Below are positions 46,601-56,037 of a DNA stretch of 64,000 nt, in pieces. Location: NCBI GenBank assembly GCA_017165825.1, contig CM029383.1, forward strand, positions 8,764,298 through 8,828,297. The letters are read 5' to 3'. The position numbers and the translations under genes are program-made. The notes beneath the pieces are model-generated. The model was not told the DNA's origin. It did not search any database and worked only from the letters and a program-made list of their open reading frames with translations. How positions within the stretch are numbered: position 1 is the first letter of the stretch; every line of letters begins with the position of its first letter. The stretch is from Hepsetus odoe (Eukaryota; Chordata; Actinopteri; Characiformes; Hepsetidae).

Positions 46601-49600
46601 TCTTTACATTTTGGAAAACATCAGGTTGCATCAGCAAACAGTAAACAATATTTATAAAATTATATATTATAAATAAATACAATTATAAAATCTTTATTTA
46701 TTTATTTATTTTTATTTTTTTACAACCCTTGTCATTGCGAGGTCACAGCACAGCAAGCGTGAACCACAACGAAATTGGACCTCTGCTTTTAACCCATGCA
46801 CACAAACACCGTGCAGCAGTGGGCAGCTATTGAAAGCTCCCGGGGAGCAGTGACGGGGATGGTACCTTGCTCAAGGGTACCTCAGGGCAGCCTGCTTGTG
46901 AGGGACTCGAACCAACAATCTACCGATGCGGGGCAACTCCCTCACCACTAGGCCACCGCTCAAAGTAATATTGAACTTCATATGGAAAATTTCTTGAATT
47001 TTTCCTGGTAAGTAATTTTATAAATGTGATATAAAAGTTTTATTGAATTTGAGTGTAAACTTGCTGGACCCTGTAACTGTGCTGAAGAACAGAAGCTCAC
47101 CATTCACGTGGGGTTTCCCTCCGTTAAAGTAGGCGAGGAAGCCCCGCCCCCCGACTCCAGAGTCCGACACCATCTCCAACATTATGGTGTTGGAGGTGGA
47201 CATCAGAGCACCCGGGCGAAATGTCCCACAGAACCGGCCCAACTTCTGCACCGTCTTGGAGTGACCATTATAAACGTCCACATAGTCATAACGACACAGA
47301 GGGTCCGCCTCCAGATCAAAGACCCTGAAGGACAACATGACCATGTTCCCTTCAGGAACCTGTAGGAGAACAGGAGGAACAGAAGAACAGGAGGAACAGA
47401 AGAACAGGAGGAACAGAAGAGCAGGAAGAACAGAAGGAACAGGAGGTCAGGAAGAGTAGGAGGAACAAGAACAAGAGGAGAACAAGAGGGACAGGAGAAC
47501 AGGAGGAGCAAGAGCAAAAGGAAAACAGGAGAATATGAGATCAAGAGAACAGGAGGAGCAGAAGGGCATTAAACTGAATCACCAGTTCTTTCTTCCTTCC
47601 TTTCTTAGTGTGTGTTTGTTGAGTGTGTAGTGTTGTGTCTGTAGACTGTGTGAACTCACGGTGATGTACCAGGAGCATTTAGAGTTCGGTTTGTAGAAAG
47701 ATGGAAAACCTTCACTGCCCACGAAGCCTGAGTCTCCCTCCAGGTGTCCACCACAGTTAAACACCGGCCTGAGGACAAACCACACGAGAGGACACATCAG
47801 TCACACCTGGGTGTCTCACCTCAAAAAATCAGATGTCCACAGTTCCCACCTCCCCAGAGTGGTCGATCAAGTCCTGAATCCAAATGTGTCTTTAAAACTG
47901 GAGCTACGAGTCTGACATCACCCACACTAGAAGATCTTCATGAAGGTGGATCAGACTTGTAGGTGTGGTTTAGGACAAAGTAGGCTGATCTAGAATCTGT
48001 CCAATTGAATGAGATTGATTAATTAATTAGGATAATAAATTAATTTTCTAATATAATCGAACATTATTCCTTTAAACTGAATCTCTCTAATAAAAGACGC
48101 AGCCCACCCTCAAAACACACACACACACACACACACACTGGTTAATGACTCAAGTTGGATGAATCAACTTCAGTCATTTACAGTCACAGTTCATACTTTT
48201 CTCTCTCTTGAGAGAAAAGACAGATGATTTCTTTCTTCTCTTTCCTTTTCTTTCTTTTCTAATTTAGTCTGTTGTTTTTTTTAGTTATTCTGTTCTTCTC
48301 CGTTGCTTTTATCGTTTCTTTCTCTGCTCCTTTTTCGTTTCACTGTTCATTTTGTTTCTTTGATCATTTTTTCTCTGTTCACTCCTCTATTCCTTTCTTA
48401 CTCTTTCACTTCCACTGTTATGATCCCTGTCTGTATTATTTTCCCGTTAGTGTAAGTGTATTTCTTTATTTGGCTTCTCGTTTTAAATATTTTCATTCTT
48501 CTCTGGCTGTCTGTCCACCGCACTGCCAAAGCATTTAAACTCAAAAACAGATCTGCTCGTCTCATTTCAGCTCCATCCTTCCTGCCAGAAAACCTTTACA
48601 GAGTGAGAGTGAAAGAGTGAAATAGTGAAAGTGTGAAAGAGTGAAAAAGTGCTGCTGTTGAAGGACCTGAACGGACTAAATGGGACGGATCAAATTCGTC
48701 CCTTAAATTCACCTGGAAAAGGTGACCTAATGTTTAACACACCAGAGAGACAGACAGATATACCAGACAGACAGCTGGACAGATAGATTTATTAGACAGA
48801 TAGACAGCCAGATATGAAAGATAGACAGACATAATAGACAGATACAGTAGGTAGACAGAAAGAAATACAGCTGAAAGACAGACAGATATAATAGACAGAC
48901 AAAAAGATAGGCAGATAATATAGACAGATGTAGTAGATTATCAGACAGATAGACATATATAACAGGTGGACAGACAGATGGACAGATACAACAGACAGAT
49001 GGACAGTGGGCTGGCTCGGTGGGATTTCTGTGGTTCTTTAAGGAGAGACTTGTGGAGGTTGGTTTCCATGGTAACCGAAGGGGTGATAAGACCATGCCAG
49101 GATTAAAAAACATAGATATCTTCATGACCTTCAAAACCAAAATCTCTAAACACTCAAAGAACTTCCCCCAAACTCGTCCCCCTGCAGGACCAGCGTCTCA
49201 GTCCCACCACTTCCCCAGTCAGGACAGCAGGAGGAGGACAGGGCCAAACTCCACAAACCACACACACACACACTCACACAAACTCACACACACATAATGA
49301 ATGCGTTCATATAATTTAGAACAAATTAATATCATTAATATGTCAACAAATATATTAAACTGTCAATAATGTATGAAATTTTATATATATATAGTGTTGA
49401 TGTGTAATGATACATAGTGAGAGTCCAAAACGGACCCAAGGGTAGACAATGAGGGTGTCCACCAAACTCATCAATGTAGAGATTTGGGCTGTTTCTTGTC
49501 ACAGCAGAAACAGCAGCTGACATGTCGAATGTCGAAAAAACAACGGAGATAGGAGGTTTTCTTCCCCTACATTAAATACCATTAATACAAACGACCCCGT

Positions 49601-49800
49601 ATGTATAAAAACCTGCTTTTCAAAAACTAATCCCAAGCTCTGGAACCAAAGAAATGGTTTTGTTTTTGTTTTTGCAACACACACACACACACACACACTC
49701 CTAGCCCATACCTGGTGTAGTTGGGCATCTGGCCGTATGTCCTGCTAAAGGCCAGCAGCAGAACGAGCCCCAAACAGAGAGTCCAGCTAATCTTCTCCAT
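42293..49800 (-). CDS. pcolce: Procollagen C-endopeptidase enhancer (PCOLCE/PCPE-1), complete coding region in 9 exons
   Basis: Secreted matrix glycoprotein that binds the procollagen C-propeptide and stimulates BMP1/tolloid cleavage. Exons (minus strand order): 49800-49712, 47768-47660, 47359-47101, 45796-45672, 44778-44642, 44505-44168, 43602-43531, 42780-42610, 42423-42293. They total 1431 nt, closing in frame: 476 aa, against 449 in human. Layout: signal peptide 1-23 (MEKISWTLCLGLVLLLAF), NYTRPVFNCGG entering CUB1 (about 35-150), EHQFCGG entering CUB2 (about 157-270), a Pro/Thr-rich linker (about 275-352) and an NTR domain (about 353-476). Two donors are GTCAGG/GTCAGA rather than GTRAGT; phase and homology support both. 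An AATAAA on this strand at 41812-41807 is a possible poly(A) signal. Confidence 0.95.
42880..43335 (-). repeat. 5'-truncated LINE fragment in pcolce intron 7
   Basis: Minus-strand text encodes a decayed 'RRFMDVAREDMQ...EDAEDRK' and 'LSGDKAKE' tail like the fragments at 39.1, 56.6, 59.3 and 62.5 kb. It is longer than the 39.1-kb copy and continues into sequence upstream in the same ORF. Frameshifts are present. Confidence 0.75.
44168..45796 (-). CDS. pcolce: pcolce exons 4-6: CUB2 domain and Thr/Pro-rich linker
   Basis: Exon 4 encodes EHQFCGGKMMKPEGSIKTPN and GISCSWLITVDPNM; exon 5 encodes VIEVKFDKFDVEPDTYCRFD and RRIGKFCGDTAP; exon 6 encodes NVLLVQFVSDLSVTFDGF, then SRPTITRTSQ, PVTMTTTTTTATTTK and RRVPAKPNRNGRPPIRRP. 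The Thr run suggests mucin-type O-glycosylation, and the basic linker parallels the linker of mammalian PCPE-1. Confidence 0.93.
45015..45480 (-). repeat. 69-bp-unit dispersed element, short copy, in pcolce intron 4
   Basis: Two or three reverse units (cagatcttcctgaaggacaa, cagtctctatacctaagcag) sit next to 'gggatcatctccacagagaa' and the 'agagttgaggctgtgctgaa' flank. The outer edge 'actgtccaaaagtcttgagc' at 45014 resembles edges at 10070 and 53036. Confidence 0.8.
45939..46210 (+). repeat. tRNA-derived SINE, forward full-length copy
   Basis: Head 'gcagcgggggcctagtggtt' (A box), 'gtgggttcaaaccccttc' (B box), body 'ttgccctgaggtacccttga', 'ctccccgggcgctttcaata', and the tail 'gtcacttttcactttcactt'. 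It is followed by a (TTCTTT)n/(TTCC)n pyrimidine stretch to about 46335. It lies in pcolce intron 3. Confidence 0.92.
46720..46965 (-). repeat. tRNA-derived SINE, reverse copy
   Basis: It reads 'acaacccttgtcattgcgag', 'gaaagctcccggggagcagt', 'gggactcgaaccaacaatc' and 'accactaggccaccgctc', the reverse of the 45.9-kb copy, about 0.5 kb from it in the same pcolce intron. Confidence 0.9.
47101..47768 (-). CDS. pcolce: pcolce exons 2-3: CUB1 domain
   Basis: Exon 2 encodes VFNCGGHLEGDSGFVGSEGF and CSWYITV; exon 3 encodes PEGNMVMLSFRVFDLEADP, CRYDYVDVYNG, LGRFCGTFRPG and GGRGFLAYFNGG. The four CUB cysteines and the FDLE..CRYD calcium-site region are present. The intron between them is almost entirely polypurine on the + strand just before exon 3. 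Confidence 0.95.
47362..47570. repeat. Polypurine (AGGAGAACAGG)n tract beside the pcolce exon 3 acceptor
   Basis: About 200 bp of imperfect 'aggaggaacagaagaacagg' units, nearly all purine plus C on the + strand. On the gene's strand this is a long CU-rich tract running straight into the exon 3 acceptor (ctcctacag). Confidence 0.9.
48745..49010. repeat. Degenerate (AGAC/AGAT)n repeat in pcolce intron 1
   Basis: Tetranucleotide-based 'gacagacagatagacaga' sequence with many interruptions. A similar shorter stretch lies at 50370-50435. Confidence 0.85.
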
Positions 49801-49960
49801 TTTCTCTCCTCAGCAGTTTCAGGACGGAGCAGAAAAGAGGGAAGGAGACACTCTGGGGGAGGAGGGACAGAGGGAGTGATGCTGGAGCAGGAAAAAAAGG
49901 AGGGAGAATATGTGTATGTGTGTGTGTATTGACAGGGGGGGACCTAGGGGAAGGGGGGGG
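49677..49960. other. pcolce 5' end with (CA)n tract and poly-G run
   Basis: A (CA)n tract lies at about 49678-49698, just inside intron 1, only about 14 bases from the donor of exon 1. Upstream of the start codon is GA-rich sequence, and a run of 14 G lies at about 49952-49966. No TATA box was recognised. Confidence 0.5.
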
Positions 49961-50499
49961 GGGGGTAATCAGAGCCAGATGCTGTGCTGGTATTGGCCTT
50001 ATTGACGTTGGCCTGAAGAAAGAATTGCACTTTCATGAGACAGAAAAACGAGGGGAATAACAGAATAACAAAGAAGCAAAGCTGGATGGATTATGTGTGT
50101 GTGTTTCTCGCCGTCCAGCAGGATGTTTAGTCCCAGAGTTCCAACATTAAAGCATTAGAGCCACAGTTGGGGGTCAGATGTTCCTCCAAGTCTTTCAATG
50201 TAGCCAATCAGCCAAGACCTGTTTGATGTTCCTTTGGTTTTAATGCTGCCACTGCAAGTTCACACCCCAGTCTGCTCCCAGTGTGTGTGAATGGAACCGA
50301 ACGCCTGGAGACTGGAACGTCTGGAACATCTGCTGCCTGATACCTGAGACATCGAGTGGCCTGAGTTTGGAGAAGATGGACAGACGGACAAACAGATAGA
50401 CAAGCAGATAGACTGACGGATAGATAGATAGATTGATAATAAAATGTAGGAGGAATTTGCTCCATATGATTTTATTGAGGCCTGCAGAACTTCATAGGT

Positions 50500-50544
<45 letters not shown>

Positions 50545-51689
50545 GAATATTCACAGAATAGCTGACCAGATACTCTAACTGGATGCTTCATGTTGAGGCT
50601 GTTGAGTCACAGTGGGGACAGAGGTACTGTAAACAGCTCTGTGTGTGTGTGTGTGTGTGTGTGTGACTTGGCTTCTGGCCTTGTGGTGTCTGGCTAAACT
50701 GGTGATAAGAGTCAGCAGGAATGTGGTGACGTGGGAGCGTTGCTGGGGGGCGGATGGGGGGGTAGTTGAAGGGCAGGTGGGCGGAGTTTATTTTGGAGTC
50801 AGCAGGCTTTAAACAAAGACCCGAGCAGCAGGCTGAGACCTGCAGACAGCTTCATAAACAACACCTCTAACTGGACCCTCACACCAGCCTGGGGGACGGC
50901 AGGGAGGCTTCCAGTGAGGGGACACACAGACAGGTCCTGGTGGGGGGACATCAGTCATGCAGGGAAGAATAGAGGGACAGGAGAGGACTAATCAAGTTAG
51001 ATCTGATCCTTAATGTTTAAGACAGACCCTGGTTTTGACCAGACGGGATGGACAAAGCCTCAGAGGGACAAAGTGTCTAAACAGCTTTTGGACAGTCCTG
51101 TTCAGTCCTGTCCAGTCCTGTCTAATAACCAAAGAGGGAAAGTAGAGTGAACGCAAACCAAAAAGCCCTACAATAAAAAAATAAAGAAAATGTACACATA
51201 TATTATGTATTATATTCTTCTTCTTATTATTATTCATAATAATTTTTTTTACATTTTATTACATTAACTTTAAATAGAAATATAAACATAAAATATGAGA
51301 GATATTACATTAAATATATATTAGATTTTTTTTTTCTGATAAGCAAAGTTTAACAATTTGGAAAATGCAAATGAAGATTTAAAAAACAGGGGGGGGCCAA
51401 AACTTTTGCAAAAATATAAACACACAGACAAACCAGCTGCAGTCTTCTTTCTCTCTCTCTCGCTCTCTCTCCCCTGCTATTATGGTCGGTCAGGATCCTC
51501 CAGCCATATTTCATCCTCTCTCTCCCTCTTTTCCTGCTTCTGTTGTTTTTTGCTCCAGTGATCACAGATGGACATCAGAGACGTCTGACCGAGTGACTCC
51601 TAAAAAGTCGGCTAAAAAGTCACAACGTTATTCCATCACATTCAATTACAAGCTTTCCTTCTTAAATATACACTTCAATACCTCAGTGG

Positions 51690-52165
51690 AGCAGGGTGTC
51701 ACTGTCCCCTCACAGTGAGAAGGTCCTGGGTTCGATTCCCAGGCAGGATGGTCCAGGTCCTTTCTGTGTGGACATTTTGTCCCCATGTCTGTGTGATTTT
51801 CCTTCCACCATCCAAAGACCTGCACGTCACCTGCAATTGTCCCCCTAGTTGTGTGTGCCCTGTAATGGACTGGAGACTTGTCCAGGTGTCCTCGTCGTTC
51901 TCCAAGTGAGGGATGGGATTTATACTGCGACCCTAATAAGGACAAGCAGCTCAGAAAATGAGCGTCTGCAGCAAAATAAATGTTTCCATGACAGGGTAGA
52001 CACACACACACACACACACAGTCACACCTATGGGGACAATTTAGCTCAAACACAGGGAGAACACGCCCACTCCACACAGAAAGGAACCAGGCTGTCCCAT
52101 CTGGGAACGGAACCCTGGAGCTTCTCACTGTAAGGCGACAGCACCATCCACTGTGCCGAACAGCA
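51690..52165. repeat. Two SINE-like copies in head-out inverted arrangement
   Basis: A forward copy (51690-51960) has 'ctgggttcgattcccaggca', 'tcctttctgtgtggacattt' and 'gtaatggactggagacttgt'. A reverse copy (52010-52165) has 'cacacagaaaggaaccaggc' and 'tctcactgtaaggcgacagc'. The shared family is tRNA-headed; the two copies could fold on each other. Confidence 0.65.
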
Positions 52166-53029
52166 CCAGGAGATCTGGAGCAGGTCCCGTCCTCCATGAT
52201 CCTGAAGGACACTTTCTTCTGAGTGAAACTGAAGCCATAATTTTCATGGCACTCCAGGAGAAGGGTTTCTGACAAAGTGGCCAGGGGGGAGGTTAAAGGT
52301 TTCAGAATGTTACGTAAAGGACAAGTCCTGGGGGAACCGTTTCATGCAAAATTGATCGTTGCAACATCAGTATGTGTTAGAAATGTTGGCCAATTCACTC
52401 AAACCGCCTCCATGGTTGCACAAAACGATGGATTCAGAGTCCAGATCTGCTCCGACTGTGGAAAAAAATGGAAGGAAAGGAAGAAATTTGTAAACCATCT
52501 TCACATTCCTTCCCACAAGACGACTCAAAATGTGTTTAGTTTGAGCAGAGGAGGCCCGGACTGCCAACAGCAGATGCCATAAAAATGACAAAACAATTAA
52601 AAGTCTCCCTTTCTGAACAGTCCATCCCGCTTCGGCAACAAAAACACAGTGATCATCGTTTACCCAAAAATAAACCAAAAAAAAAAAAATACACAAACGC
52701 CAAAAGTCTGGAGAAAGAAGACAAACCATCAGCTTTTATTTTGTAATAATTCAAGAAATAATACACACATTCTGTGTAAAGCATACTTTTACTTTGGCAT
52801 TTTTCCACCCAGCCTCCATCTGCTGCATTTGTAACATACACTACATGTCCAAAAGTATCCAGACACCTCCTTTCTGCGCACACTGCAGGCCGTGGAGAGC
52901 GTCAGTGACGTCAGGTGACCAGTTCTGGATATTTTTGGAAACACAGCATAAACTCCATTACCAGCATGGTTTCCTGTACAAGATAAAAGAGTTATAAAAG
53001 AAGCTGCTAAAGCAATAATAATGAACTCA

Positions 53030-53435
53030 AACTAGTGTGCAAAAGACTTCACCCCCTCATTCTTTACATTCTGCTTGGAAAACAAGACGAACCTTAAATT
53101 AAATGAAGGAATCAGGAATGAGTGTTTTAGTGCTCCAGGCTGCAAAGTATCTAAAGATACAAGGTTCTAGATAAAGAGGTTCCAACCACTTAGCGTTCAG
53201 CATCAGCAGTAAATGAATTAGCTGATCATCTGGAATCATCTGCTCCTGGTTCTTCACTGCTTCATGTCTTAAGTGAGACGCTTTGTTCTGCTTGAAGGTT
53301 CAGACGTAGATCACTGTGTGGATTAACCAACACAGAACTATCAAACTGCTCAGGTACAGAGACTGGACTGAAAATGAGAGACAACAACACTGTCCTCCAG
53401 GAAGATCTGGAGAACTGTTCCTCAACAAGAAATAC
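53030..53435 (+). repeat. 69-bp-unit dispersed element, near full-length with one unit
   Basis: It begins 'gtgcaaaagacttcaccccc', includes the unique block also seen at 17.67-17.88 kb (gtgctccaggctgcaaagta, cagcagtaaatgaattagct), and has a single 'ctcaggtacagagactgg' unit. It shows the ancestral structure before the 69-bp unit was amplified. Confidence 0.85.
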
Positions 53436-54059
53436 AAGAAAGTTGAAGCAGAATGTGAAGAAAGGAGGGGTGGATCTGATTAAGTTCTGATGCTCTTTTA
53501 TCAAGTACGGGAACACTGGTTGACCTCAGGGTCAGTTGCAAACGAGTGTATTAGTAGCTGAAAGAGACAAGATGGAAAAATGCTGGAACATCTTCTCGAT
53601 GAAGATCTGACTGGCATGCCTGCCCGCTGGCAGAGAGGTTATACGAGGTGGTGCAAGAGACTCTCCTCCACTGAGGAGCTCCGATCAAGACAATCTACTG
53701 CATTAAACTGATTGGAACCTGACAGCTCTCGCGTCAAGCTTTTAGAAAAGCCCCAGCGTTTAAACTCGGGGAGAGGGAGGTAAACACGGGGTGGCTAAAG
53801 TCTTGAAATCGCTTCCAAATCGCCTCGTCCGGATGTAGCTTTCCTATTTTACATGCCATCACTGCTACTGCGTTTCCATAGGAACGGCCAGATCAGCTCC
53901 TCGCAAATCGGAGGCGTAGTTCTGCTCCTTTTGTCCAAAAACAGACAAATTACAATAAAAAAAAATAAAAAAAAATTGCATATCGATCCAGATTGGAGGA
54001 AATTCAGGGTCCAGTCTCGTCATTCAAGCAGAAAAACGAAAAAAACTCCCAAAAACTTT

Positions 54060-54061
<2 letters not shown>

Positions 54062-54116
<55 letters not shown>
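54062..54116. repeat. (CA)n microsatellite
   Basis: About 27 uninterrupted CA units. On the minus strand, in the presumed per1 3' UTR, this would be a (UG)n tract. Confidence 0.95.
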
Positions 54117-54118
<2 letters not shown>

Positions 54119-54239
54119 TTTGTGGGCACATCATGTCAAAAATACCTTTTTTCTGGATCGAAAGGTTAATGTCTTTGGTACATAAAATCTTTTTTAAACA
54201 AACAAAAAGGTATAAAAATACATTAAGCTTGGAATAAAA

Positions 54240-54864
54240 AAAAAACGACACAAAAAGGTTTCCCTCCAAAATGAACAAAGAAAATCATCCTGTTACAGTT
54301 TTTCTCCTCTAGACTAAAACAAACTGCACACAAACACTGTTCCTGCGACCGTTCTTCCTCAGTTCAATCCCAGAGTCCTTTAGGTGATCACACGTCCTGC
54401 TTTCAGCTTACATTCAGAACGGAGTCCGTCTGTTCGTTCAGCCGTTCAACCGGACCGGGGCGTCAAACACCCCGTGAAGTTCAGTTTATGGCTTCGTACG
54501 TGGAGCCGCCGGTTTATTAGGTGCACCCTGGTCATTTATATCAGAAGCACACGTTTGAGGTTTCTAAAGGCTTTGCACAGATGGACCTGTGGACCAGAAC
54601 CTCATGCTTAATGATTCCAGATTTTCAATGCAATCAAGCTAAAACTCACCCATGTGACCTTCAAACTACTGAAACAAAAACCTGAGGCCATCAGGGATAA
54701 GATCAGGGATAAGATCAGCGCCCAAACCTTCCAGATAACATCTGCTGGTCCCAACTGAACAGGACAAGAACAAGGGCTACATTTTGCAAACAAAAATCTG
54801 TGATTCTGATCAAATGGCCGAATAGAAAGAAAACTCGCTGGGTGAGCGGTCTCAGCCTCAGCGC
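54240..54864 (-). other. per1 3' UTR (presumed)
   Basis: No coding character after the TGA. A minus-strand AATAAA lies at 54518-54513 and further U-rich, A-rich sequence follows toward 54.17 kb. The end of the transcript cannot be fixed from sequence. Confidence 0.45.
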
Positions 54865-56037
54865 TCAGTCCCGTTTCACTTCTGACGAAGAGGAGGTCAC
54901 CTCTGCCTCCTCCGCCGCCTTGTCCCGACCGCTCACGTTACCCAGAGTTTCTTTCGGGACCGTCTCTGACAACCGCAGACTGTCTGGAAACGCAGAATCA
55001 GCTGTGACGGCGGTCATGTGATCACAGTCCTCCGTGAACATCCTGGTGAGATCCACGTCGTGGAGCTCCATGTCAAACTGTGGGGTGGATGAGGCTGTGG
55101 GAGAACCGCACCCTCGGCAGGACTGCGGGACAAGAAACATTCCGTTAAACGTTGTGAGAATAAATAACGGTGGACCGATCAGCTGTCATGATTTGAATGT
55201 GGTGTGGATTTTGAGTCTAGAGTCACTCACTGTGATGTTGAGGGCTTTGGGAAGGCGGCCGGTCTGGATCCACGGGTGAACCTGACTCAGCTCTTTCTTC
55301 TGCTCCTCAGTGAAGTGTGGCTGCTGCATCTGCACGGTCTTCATAACCTCCCTGTCCTCTCGCAGCACTGTGTCCATGTCCCTGCAACACACAGGTTTTA
55401 TTTGAAGATGCTGCCGTGAACTCAAACAGACGGTGCTTTTCTCTTTAACCCATTGTTGTTTGTGACACTTAAGAGTTTGTGGGGCTTTTCCACCGGTACC
55501 AGGAACCAAACAGTGACCCGAACCACAAACCTAAACCAAAAGCGGCCTTTCCAGCTTCTGTTTCTATATTTCAACCAATCAGATGGCAGTAATGAAATCA
55601 GACTCATTGTAGGGGCAGTGCGGTTCCGGCTCCGGCTCGGGTATGGTTTTCATCATTTAAAATGGGAAATCATCTCTCTGCCATGCAGCTCAGGTACAGC
55701 TTGGTTCTTGGTGCTGGAGAAAAGCCAGAGCAGACCCTCAAAACCTTGCTCACCACCCTTACTTACCTGTTTTAAATAAAACTCGATTTAAACATCAAAA
55801 CCTTCAAAAACGGACCATCATCACAGAGCTGCCTGTGCTGGGCTGTTCCTAACCTTTTGGGCAGCTGGTAGGTCATCATCACTTTCTCGTCGGTGTTGGC
55901 CATGACGAGCCAGATGGGATCCTGGAGGACATACTTGATAAACCGCTCCTCTCCCGAGTTCCCCGCCGCTGTCTTGTGACCGTGGTCGTTCTCTGAGGAG
56001 TCTATGCTGCCAAAGTACTTGCTGGTGTTGCTGCTTC
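54865..56037 (-). CDS. per1: per1 exons with the CRY-binding domain
   Basis: The exons encode SSNTSKYFGSIDSSEND, ERFIKYVLQDPIWLVMANTD, KVMMTYQLPKRDMDTVLRED, QQPHFTEEQKKELSQVHPWI, GRLPKALNIT and then SCRGCGSP. This is the helical segment that wraps CRY. The CxxC in CRGC corresponds to the PER2 cysteines that share a zinc ion with CRY. The tail is acidic, ending SSSSEVKRD, and is shorter than that of human PER1. Confidence 0.95.

Larger units (their letters stand above)
49970..54240. other. Region between pcolce 5' end and per1 3' end
   Basis: No coding exon was recognised. Contents: (CA)n at 50500-50540, (TG)n at 50641-50665, a pair of opposed SINE-like pieces (51.69-52.17 kb), a 69-bp-element copy (53.03-53.43 kb), A-rich stretches and a long (CA)n at 54062-54116. 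The right part may be per1 3' UTR on the minus strand. Confidence 0.5.

Noticed and set aside
48272..49140. Phe/Ser- and Cys/Leu-rich frames in pcolce intron 1
   Set aside because: Produced by T-rich and (AGAC)n simple sequence.
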